Of a stretch of DNA of 64,000 nt, positions 55,912 to 64,000 are shown one piece after another (positions within the stretch are counted from its first letter, which is position 1; each line of letters opens with the position of its first letter). Location of the stretch: positions 45,395,001-45,459,000 of the forward strand of contig CP142451.1 of assembly GCA_038049695.1 (NCBI GenBank), given 5' to 3'. Made by a program: the position numbers and the translations under genes. Below the pieces are notes generated by a model. It worked only from the letters and a program-made list of their open reading frames with translations, did not search any database and was not told the origin of the DNA. Origin of the DNA: Cinnamomum chago (Eukaryota > Streptophyta > Magnoliopsida > Laurales > Lauraceae).

Positions 55912-58866
55912 TGTAAGACCCCGACCCGAGTGAACCCGATTAGTGCTAATTAAGTTGCGTGTTAGTACTAAGCTTAATTAGTGATCTTGACTAAGTTGGG
56001 TTTGGAATAGCTTTCGAATTAGTTTTGGGGGATTTTTGATTGCTTGGTGCTTAGTGGGACCCTTTGGGGGTTTCCTTTTCATGACATTGCATATGATTGA
56101 GGTTTATCAGAGATTTTGCATTCATTGTTTTAATCTCATTTTATCGGTATTGTTAAGCTCTACAACTTTCCTGTTGATCCCGATTCCGTTTGAGATCCCG
56201 AAACCCGAATTTTGACCTTGGGGGCAAAACAGTCATTGTGCACCAAATCTGTACCCAAAACTTGATATTCCCGAAACCCGCGAAACCCATACTTTTGGAA
56301 ACTAGATATTTCGACTAACATTTCTTCCTTCTTCATCGAATTCATCCGAGGTCCCGAGAGAGATGATTTCAGCCTAAGTAGATTGGTAGTGGTGGAGCCC
56401 ACTCCTCACTTGCTACAATAGGAGACCCTTCCCTTCCATTTTCATTTTCCAGCACAAGAGAGAGAACTAGGGCTTCTTGAGCAACCCCTTCTTCTTCTTG
56501 CTTTCCATCACTCAATCCACTCCACAACTTGCACCAAGAGGAGATTGGAGGCCATCATCTTCTTCATCTCCTTGAGAGCTTTCTTTCCATAGCTTTTGTA
56601 GAGCACACCAACCATTACAAGATTTCCTTTGAGCTTACCATTGCCATTAGAAGACCTTGCAACTTGGACCATTGTCTTTGGAGATTGTTAGAGTTTGATT
56701 CCATTGTTAGAAGACTTAAGGCAAGTGGATGAATGATTTTACCAAGCTTTCATGGATTTTGGTTACTTTCCATTAATGCACATTTATTGTTTTGTTTTGA
56801 AATGAATGCTCATGTTAGAGTATAAAGGCATAATTATGATCATAGAGAGGAGGTAGCTCATAGCATTGAATGCCTTCTTGTTTTCTTTCAAAAGTATATA
56901 TTGTGAAATGGTTTCCTTCTCCCTTCTTCCTTGTATTGAATGTATTGTGATGGAGAAGAATGGGATGGAAGTTATTTGAGATTTGAGGTTGTTGGAATGG
57001 GGTTTTTAGACTCCTCACTTGATGTGTAAGAAGGGCTAAAAGGAGGTTGTAAAGAGGAGGAATAGAGAGGAGCTGAACTGGTATGGAATCTGTTCCTGGA
57101 CAGTTCGCTCGAGCGACCATGACACTTCGCTCGAGCGACCTGTCCAGAAATGGTTCGGAGCATTCCAGTAGCTGGGTCGCTCGAGCGGACCCTTGGTCGT
57201 TTGAGCGGTCATCCTAGAACTAATTCCAGTGAGTTGTTCGCTCGAACGCATTTAAATAACCGCTCGACCCAATGAGTTCGCTCGAGCGAACTCACCCAGA
57301 CAACCTTCCCAGCGAGCGACTCGCTTGAGCGAACCCTACAGTCCGCTCGAGTGATGCGGGTCGTCTAGCCTAGGTTATGTTTGGGACAACGTTCGACTGT
57401 TTCAACGCATTGGGGCTATTCTTTGGGAACCCCTCCATATCAAGGAGATTTATTAGGCATTGTGTGAGGCTATTTGAGGAAGAAACCATATCACAAGGAT
57501 TTCATTCATAGTTTTGAAAAGATCTAAGTGTATAAGGAGCCCGGAATGTCCCCAAACTCAAAGAGTACCAAATTGTTATGTGATCGACATACCGGGTCCC
57601 TATCCATTTCAAATAGATATTTTCCCGAAATGTCAATTGCTTACAGTACCTTACTGATCCCGAAATTTGCACTACTTGTCTTATTTTCCCGAAAGCATTG
57701 TTATACACTTGGAATGGTTACTTGACCCGAAATACATTGCACCATTTAATATGATAGTGTGCCCTTGAGCACCCCCGTCTTGCCCGCTTGACTATTTATT
57801 GTACTTGATTTAATTGCATATGTCTCTATTGTATTTGACCTATGAGTCGGCACCACTAAGCTTGGATAATCTTGTTGGTCTGATCCACCGACTTGGAGAT
57901 CCCCCTCTTGTCCCGCCAGCTGCAGTTTGGATCCCGCTACCCGGTCGTTACCGTGGTCTTGTCCCGATGCCGCAGATTGCTACTGTGGTCCCCGATGCCC
58001 GACTCGCTACCGTGGTCATGTATAGTATTGTATATGTATATGTATTTATATGAGATCCCCTGTTTCTCCTCACCTCGAGTGACTGAGATTAGGGCCTAGT
58101 TATTGCTCTATCACCGTAGTGATAGAGGACTTAGCTTCGTGTGGTCGCCATCTTGCTTGTTCCCCGTTTCCTTGGTCACCTTACATGTTTTACATTGCAT
58201 ACGTATATTTGGAATAAATGTTTTATCTTGTTTAGAGAAATTGTTATTTAAACAGGTTTTCATGTTTTGAAGGTAAATTCATGTATTCCCTTATTGTCAT
58301 TATATCTCCCCCATTTGCCAAACCGTCGTGTTTGACCTACTCTTCGGTACTCAGGTCCCGCCGTCGGTTATCCCGAGGAGGAGCTTGAGGAGGCGGTCGT
58401 AGAACCGCAGCAGTTGGTTGAGTGGCGTGCCGATGACGTCATGTAGACGTTGGTTGGTTGTGAGAGACTTATCATTTTGGGGAAATGTTTAACCATTCTT
58501 TTGAATTGGTATTTTGTATATTGGCCTTTGTTGGCCTCTATTTTTGGGGAAATGTAATTAAACGTTATTTGTATAAACTTTAACTTACTTGGGTAACATG
58601 CTATAGATAATTGCTCATTCTGATACAGTATTTAGACTTGTGTTATTGTCTTGATGACCAAGGATGGATTGACTATTTGATTTGCTACACGCTTCCGCAC
58701 TTAAAGGAAATATTCATTGATGGTTGTGATATCCTCACCGCGGACACCTGTAGGAAATTAAATAAGTGGTTTATTGTTGAAGTATACCCCTTTCAATCAC
58801 TAATTTCAATCCTTTTCCATTACCGTCCCGATCCCGGATTAGGACTCCCGGTCCGTGGTCGCGACA
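55912..58866 (+). repeat. Element D 3' LTR (2955 bp)
   Basis: TGTAAGACCCCGACCC to GGTCGCGACA. A TATA-like ACAATAGGAG lies about 500 bp in (near 56413), matching the solo LTR layout. The open frames inside have no motif. Terminal similarity with 9110-12079 places both in related LTR families. Confidence 0.88.
57085..57360. repeat. Cluster of TCGCTCGAGCGA palindromes
   Basis: About ten copies of a TTCGCTCGAGCGAAC-like word in 275 bp, most containing the perfect palindrome GCTCGAGC and several the 12-nt TCGCTCGAGCGA. Variants (GCTTGAGC, GCTCGAAC) are scattered among them. Confidence 0.8.
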
Positions 58867-58871
58867 CTCAT

Positions 58872-59482
58872 CCTCATTTTTTAGCATAATTGATCCCCCA
58901 CTGGCGGTGACTACCATATTCCGCCATTCAGGAGACAATCCATCATAAAAGAACTGAACCAATTGCCACTTGGCAATTTGGTGATGAGGACATTTTCTAA
59001 TGAGATCATTGAATCTATCCCACGCCTCATGAAATTGTTCATTATCAGTTTGGGCAATCAGATCTCCTGTACTGATTTGTTTTACCCACAGAGAAATATT
59101 TATCCAAGAATTTTTGTTGCAATTGGGCCCAAGTAGTGATAGAGTTTGCAGGTAAAGTATTTAGCCAATACTTGGCTTTGTCCTTCAATGAAAACGGAAA
59201 GAGAAACATTTTCAAGGCCTCACTACTGAAATTGTTGATTCACACCGTGGAGCAAATGACCAGGAACTCATCAATGTGATTGTACGGGTCCTCATTGTTC
59301 AAGCCATAGAAAGAAGGAATAAGATTGATTGTGCTAGGGTTGATTTCATATTGAGCTGCCTGTATAGTAGGCAGCTGAATACACGATGGTGACACGTATT
59401 CTGAAGGAGTATAGTGCTCGTTCAAGGGCCGAAGAGGGGGGGCACCAGGTGGGGTCTCATCTTCCTTTCTTCCATCAGTCAT
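58872..59482 (-). pseudogene. Element C gag N-terminal part
   Basis: Starts with ATG at 59482 (MTDGRKEDE) and continues CIQLPTIQAAQYEI, FYGLNNEDPYNHIDEF; a stop follows ICSTV at 59240. Further gag sequence (SITTWAQLQQ, CPHHQIAKWQL, FFYDGLSPEWR) runs down to 58872, where element D interrupts it. This is the family's only visible gag start with an in-frame ATG. Confidence 0.78.
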
Positions 59483-59897
59483 TGGTAAAGTTGTGTGTCA
59501 GGAATTAGCAGAGTGTTTAGATCATCTAATTTTTCTAAGGACTCGCTCTAAATTTTGGTCTAGAGAAATCAAATCTGAATGACAAGAGCGACGACCAAGC
59601 ATGCACACACAAAAATTTACTGCAATTATATGAAAAGAATAAAAAAGTCTAGGCTTACCGCGCCCTTGGGAAGAGAGGAGAGATTTCTTTGAGCAAAACT
59701 TTGTGAACTCTCGTAGATCCCTGCACAAATTCTAGGATTCTGTGTTAGAATTAATATCCTGCAGTAAGAATAGTGAATATGTGAGAAAAGATGAAAAAGA
59801 AAAATAAAATAAAAAGAAATTGAAAACGCTAAACTAATATTAGAATTAAAAGAAACAAACAACCGTGCTAATTGTCCCCGGCAACGGCGCCGAAATC
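59483..59897 (-). other. Element C leader
   Basis: Non-coding leader between primer site and gag start, shared with copies A and B. No gene is seen. Confidence 0.65.
59875..59891 (-). promoter_or_regulatory. tRNA-Asp-type primer-binding site
   Basis: The minus strand reads GGCGCCGTTGCCGGGGA, complementary to the 3' end of plant tRNA-Asp, lacking only the leading T of TGGCGCC. It is six bases from the LTR. Athila elements are known to use this primer. Confidence 0.8.
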
Positions 59898-61325
59898 TGA
59901 CCAGTCCTAAAACAGGGTTTCAAATATAATTTATTCTCCGCTATTATATCTGCTTGAAAAGGCAAAGATGTTAACCGAGTATCGTATCCACTGGGACAAA
60001 AAGGCTAAGTTGTGTTGTTTCCTAAAGTCCTAAACTAATCCTATTAGATAAACAAAGTTCTGATTATTAAACTAATCCTACTAGAAAATAAAGTGTTGGG
60101 TTGATGGGTTTTCATTTCTAAATTAACAAATTAAAAGACAGGGTTGATTCAATCAGAGAAAAGATCTAAGGGTACGAATCCACTCTAACCTCGCACAATG
60201 GCAAGTATAGGCCTTAGGGTTTCACTATCAACTCTATTGAGACTCATCCTGGTTACAAACCTTCAGAGTCAACAAATAAAGGATGTGGATGAAAATCGGG
60301 GCATAACCTATCTCTATGGCATAGATTATCCTAGATCTAACAAACACATTCATTCAAGCATCATTATATGACTTAGTATTCAAATCTACAAGATTAAAAT
60401 ACCAAAGAAAGAGATATTGCATTAATAAAATCCAATCAATGGATTAACATCTTGTCATATAACCGAAAGCGTTTAAAATAAAACCCTAAACCTATACATC
60501 ACCATAAACAAGAGATTAGGGCTTCATCGCAACCCAAAGATAAAGGTTTAGTTACGCATGGAAGACGATTGGCGAAGAGTCTCTCATGAAATCCCCATTG
60601 ACGCGCTTCCAAAAACTCCAAAACCTTGCTCCAGACCTTCTCCCAAGATGTGTATATCCCCAAAAAGGAGTTTGGGCTCTTATTTATAAATTTTGGGATG
60701 AAAAACCTCTTCAAAACGTGCATGAGGCGGACTCTAATACGGTCCGGGCGTCCGGACGCCAGGAATTTTTCTCCTGCGCGCAACTCTCTGTGACCGGGCG
60801 TCCGGACGCCCGGACACAGTATGCACTGGTATCACAGTGAACTTCCCGAGCTCATATCTCCCTCGATATAGCTCTGATTTATACAATCTTGGATTCCACG
60901 GATATCTACTCGAAAAGAGCTTTCCAACGGTACATAGATTACACTAATCCGACAATTGAGTTGAAAGTTATGACCATTTCAAGTTGCTGCCCCTGAAAAT
61001 TTCGAGAATAATGGTGCAATTAAAAGAACTTCCATGTTGGCATGCTATGGGGTGAGTGGGACCCATGTTGGACGTCCAAGGCATGTTTGGACTCTTGCTT
61101 TGCTTTCTTATTTGAGTCTCTTCCCATATTTGGTACGCTTTCTTACTTGCAACTCCGGTTTGTCATGCTTTGTGAGATTTCTTCTATTTTAGCTCTAAAT
61201 TTCGCTCCTTGCATTTGTAATACCTACAAACAATAAAATAATATAATTAAGCTAATTAATCTCTTCCGACGGTATAACCAAGTCCTCATTAAGGGGCCTA
61301 AAATGTATCTTTTAGGCTCTCATCA
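59898..61325 (-). repeat. Element C 5' LTR (1428 bp)
   Basis: TGACCAGTCC to CTCTCATCA, followed by duplication CTCTC. A minus-strand TATA box is at 60681-60688. A perfect 20-nt palindrome (half-site CCGGGCGTCC) lies at 60794-60813; in the partner LTR this unit is duplicated. Confidence 0.88.
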
Positions 61326-61330
61326 CTCTC

Positions 61331-61873
61331 TCTCAAGGAAAAAAAACCCTCAAATCTCCTCCTTCCTCTGTGATTTCTGCCATGAAATGGATGATGGGCA
61401 ACAACTATCTGGATTTCTTGTAACTCACTTTGGTTTCTTTTCCTATCATTAATATTTGGTTTCTTTTCCTCTATTTTTTTGGGCATTTTCTTCTTCTATT
61501 GTTCTCATGTTCCCTTTCTGGTGTGCCTCATTTAGATTTACTTTGGTAATTTCATTTGTATGGTCTCTCTAATATTTTTTCTTCTTTTTGGATAATTCTG
61601 TTGAAAATGCTGTAATATATGTTTTCTCCTTTTCCTTCTGTAAGTATCATCCAAGTCTCAATTGTTCACTATGTTGCATAAAAGGGATGTGTATGGGTAT
61701 ACTCTTTTTTTATTTCTTTGGATAATGAAATTTCTTTCCATGTTGTTGTACTTTAAAGCCTCCTCATTCTACTCATCCTACACAGTATCCTCTTTTTTTT
61801 TCTTTGTCAGATTAAGTTCTTAATGAAGAATTTTCTTCGGCTTCTATATTCTACTCCTTTTTTTGGGGGGTTG
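61331..61873 (+). other. Possibly host-derived leader and T-rich intron-like DNA
   Basis: Continuation of 43061-44160 after element C. It opens with CT-rich leader-like sequence and an ATG at 61382 with a 13-codon frame, followed by ~400 bp of T-rich sequence resembling a plant intron. TTTCTTTGTCAG (to 61810) looks like a splice acceptor, and an ATG at 61823 opens MKNFLRLLYSTPFFGG before element F interrupts. No protein family can be assigned. Confidence 0.35.
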
Positions 61874-62402
61874 TGATGGGCCAGGCCCAAATGACTCGGT
61901 CCGCAATGACGGGTTAGGCCCAAATGGCTCAGTCCACGGTAGCGGGTCAGATCGAACTGACTCAAGTCCAGGATGAGCCCGGGTCATCATCCACCCATTA
62001 AGGGTCGGATCCGGATCCACCGAATGACAAAGTCAGCGCGCGCGTCGTTCCATCTACCAGCTTTGCCGAGTCCTGCGAATGAGATCTTACCTGCTCATCT
62101 GTTGAGGACGGTTCGGAAGACTCCACCAGAATGGAGCGTGCATCGCTGGAGAATTGTCCCCATCCGTTAGGGGAAGAGTATAAAAGGAGAGTCCTACCAA
62201 AGAAGCGAGGGATCTAGATTTTTCATGACCATTGTACTCATTTACTTTGTAATCACTTCCCCAGAGCAGTAAAATCACCAGTTGAAGTGGACGTAGGTCA
62301 CACTGACCGAACCACTATAACTCTCTCTCTCTTCATTAAATTTTACATTAATTGCATATTACTTGACCGGTGGTGTCCGAAATACACTTTTTGGCATCAT
62401 CA
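61874..62402 (+). repeat. Element F 5' LTR (about 529 bp)
   Basis: Starts TGATGGGCCAGGCCC (possibly two bases earlier) and ends GGCATCATCA, with inverted TGATG/CATCA termini. GC-rich U3, TATAAAAG at 62179-62186, then a leader. A short LTR compared with the other families here. Confidence 0.75.
62179..62186 (+). promoter_or_regulatory. TATA box of element F
   Basis: AGTATAAAAGGAG, a strong plant TATA match, about 220 bp before the LTR end. Confidence 0.6.
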
Positions 62403-62405
62403 GTT

Positions 62406-62422
62406 TGGGACCGTCTGTGGGA
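62406..62422 (+). promoter_or_regulatory. Primer-binding site of element F
   Basis: TGGGACCGTCTGTGGGA begins three bases after the LTR. It closely resembles the TGGCGCCGTCTGTGGG site that follows the LTR in many plant Tat-lineage elements. Confidence 0.6.
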
Positions 62423-62453
62423 ATCGAACAAAATTTCCTTTTTTTCAAAAGCT

Positions 62454-64000
62454 ATGTCGATCACCAGGTCAACAAGGCGACAAGATGGTAATCCTGTGCA
62501 GGAAGGCGAGGGTAATCCTCCACCGACCAACCCTGCACCGAATGCTCCCGCTCCCTCTCCTCAGCAGATGCTGGAGACCATGCAGCAGTTGGTGACTCAT
62601 AACCAACAAATATTGCAGCTGATGCTGGTAGGCCAGGGAGGAGCACTAGGTGCAGGGTCGCAGGATGTACCGCGCTCAGAGCAACCGGTGGCTCCACGTA
62701 AAGGGGCACTTCACCCCGGCGCCCGTCCACATGTTGCCCGGGGCCGAGGCGCCAACCGGCGCCACCCTCACCCGGGGGCCCAACCCCTGGGAGCCCAAGG
62801 TTGAGGAGTACCCCTGGGCGCCCATCCTCATGGAGCCCTGGGCGCCCATCATCATGGCGCCCACGCCCAGGGCACATCTGCTGGAGCTCCCCCTCTCGTC
62901 CCACACGGAAGACTCCTGGTCGACCCTCAAGGTCGTGCTCATCTCGACGTGCCTCCACCCCCAGGTGGAGCCCCAGGAGGGTCGAATCGTGGTGGACTTC
63001 CACCTCCTCCCTCTGCTTCAATTGATGAGGATCCTGATTTCCAAGAGGGGGGAAGTGGGAATTACAGCCTGGAAGACGAGAGCCAATTCCGAGGTCAGTC
63101 CAGAGAAGCTCCCAACTAGTGGGACGAGAAGATCAAGGAGATGCAAAATCAGATCGGCAATGTCTTCAACGCCATGAAGGCACAGGTACCAGAATCCATT
63201 GACTACCTGGTACAACGAACGAACACACCGTTCAAACCCTCTGTGGCGAACTATCCACTCCCCAAAAAATTCAAAATGCCGACCATGGAAACCTTTGATC
63301 GAACCAAGGACCCGTTGGATCACTTGGAAACTTATAAAACTCTAATGCAACTACACAACATCTCTGACGAGATCATGTGTAGAGCATTTCCAACCACCCT
63401 GAAGGGCTCCGCACGGCAATGGTTCTCCAGCCTGGCCCCGGCCTCCATCTCCACCTTTGCAGAGCTAAGCAAGTCCTTCGTCTCACACTTCATTGGAGGA
63501 CGCCACCACCAGAAGCCCGCCACGCACCTGCTTAGCATAAAGCAGGATAAGAATGAAAGCCTCAGGAGTTGCCTCACTCATTTTAACGAGGAGGTACTCC
63601 AAGTCGAAGAGCCAGACGACAAGGTCTCCATGACAGCCTTCCTGGGAGGCCTTCGCTCGTCAAGCTTTCTCTTTTCGGTGATGAAGCGCCCTCCAAAGAG
63701 CTTCCCGGAGCTGCTGGCAAAAGCCCAGAAATACATGAATGCTGAGGATATCACCAGGGCTAGGCGAGGAGAGTCCTCCAGACCAGAAGGCAAGGGGAAG
63801 GAGCGAGACAGAAAGGACAGGAAGGAAAACAGGAACAAGAGAAGCAGGACGGAGAGAATACCCATCAAAGAGAGGCTCGGCCCAGCTCCTCAGAGAGATA
63901 GACAGGCCTTCACCCCCCTTAACGCCTCAGTCGGACACATCTTGTTGCAAATTCAAGATGACCCTGCGGTTAAATGGCCAGGGAAGATGAAGTCTCCCCC
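62454..64000 (+). pseudogene. Element F gag, two in-frame stops, incomplete
   Basis: ATG at 62454 (MSITRSTRRQDGNP). One frame carries the whole gag: a Q-rich start, a low-complexity G/A/H/P stretch (62805-63010) encoded by GC-rich GGGCGCCCAT-like repeats, then the retrotransposon gag core YPLPKKFKMP, DPLDHLETYK, CRAFPTTLKGSARQWFSSL, KSFVSHFIGGR, LRSCLTHFNEEVL and KYMNAED (63245-63745), followed by a basic region. TGA at 62802-62804 and TAG at 63117-63119 interrupt it. The frame is open to the window's end. Confidence 0.85.

Larger units (their letters stand above)
48928..58866 (+). mobile_element. Element D: Tekay-like chromovirus, chimeric
   Basis: Plus-strand element inserted in C's gag with duplication CTCAT (48923-48927 and 58867-58871). 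The outer TGTAAGACCCCGACCC start and ...GGTCGCGACA end are intact. Only ~129 bp of the 5' LTR remain; then comes a G-related LTR (H), which joins directly to mid-gag. Protease, RT, RNase H, integrase and chromodomain follow in chromovirus order, with several stops and shifts. The 3' LTR is complete. Confidence 0.88.
44161..61325 (-). mobile_element. Element C: Athila-like, interrupted by D
   Basis: Minus-strand element with LTRs of 1478 and 1428 bp and a perfect 5-bp duplication CTCTC (44156-44160 and 61326-61330). Without nested element D it is about 7.2 kb. It has a good tRNA-Asp-type primer site, gag and protease remnants, Athila-style 3' UTR and polypurine tract, but no RT, RNase H or integrase. 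LTRs differ at roughly 35 sites by eye (~2.5%), so it is older than G. Confidence 0.9.
61874..64000 (+). mobile_element. Element F: Tat/Retand-type, 5' end only
   Basis: Plus-strand element with 5' LTR, primer site and gag; it continues beyond the window. The gag sequence identifies a Tat-lineage element distinct from G. No target duplication can be tested. Confidence 0.8.

Noticed and set aside
62461-63177. Long frames on the minus strand and in a second plus frame
   Set aside because: GC-rich low-complexity sequence lowers stop frequency; the true gag frame is identified by the core motifs from 63245 on.

Overview
The window is a plant nuclear segment made almost entirely of nested LTR retrotransposons. 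Evidence for a plant includes Athila-like, Tat/Ogre-like and Tekay/Del-like Ty3/gypsy lineages, a plant mobile domain (PMD) gene with GT-AG introns, and a tRNA-Asp-type primer site. No rRNA, tRNA, bacterial gene or CRISPR array was seen. The species cannot be named from the sequence. Such density suggests a large, repeat-rich angiosperm genome.

Layout. (1) 1-4158: unassigned repeat sequence, then a minus-strand LTR-like block ending at 4158. (2) 4159-43060: a decayed plus-strand Tekay-like element (E; gag at 4159-4339, RNase H at 12505-12773, integrase at 42564-43060) holds two Athila-like minus-strand elements. A (4340-12480) has lost its 5' LTR and carries a 2970-bp solo LTR (9110-12079, duplication GAGTA). 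B (12774-42558, duplication AGTAC) has element G in one LTR. (3) G (13444-36974, 23,531 bp, duplication CTCCC) is a young Ogre/Tat-like element with two 2512-bp LTRs. On its minus strand are ORF1 and gag-protease-RT-RNaseH-RNaseH, with the integrase displaced by one frameshift. On its plus strand is a five-exon PMD gene (17126-22024). Between the convergent 3' ends of pol and the PMD gene lies an array of short hairpins whose stems covary. (4) 43061-44160 and 61331-61873: possibly host-derived DNA with a TATA box, split by Athila-like element C (44161-61325, duplication CTCTC). C is itself split by Tekay-like element D (48928-58866, duplication CTCAT). D's 5' LTR and half its gag are replaced by an LTR (H) related to those of G. 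(5) 61874-64000: the 5' end of a Tat/Retand-type element (F) whose gag has two in-frame stops.

How the parts work together. Only G looks close to functional. Its transcript would read right to left (ORF1, Gag, protease, reverse transcriptase, two RNase H domains, integrase), while the PMD gene is transcribed the opposite way from what looks like its own promoter. A, B and C retain gag and protease remnants but no RT, RNase H or integrase, so copying of that family must have relied on enzymes supplied by other elements.

Relative order from nesting: E is oldest; A and B are younger than E; G is younger than B; D is younger than C; H is younger than D. By-eye LTR divergence is about 0.6% for G and about 2.5% for C. 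These are counts from reading, not computed alignments.
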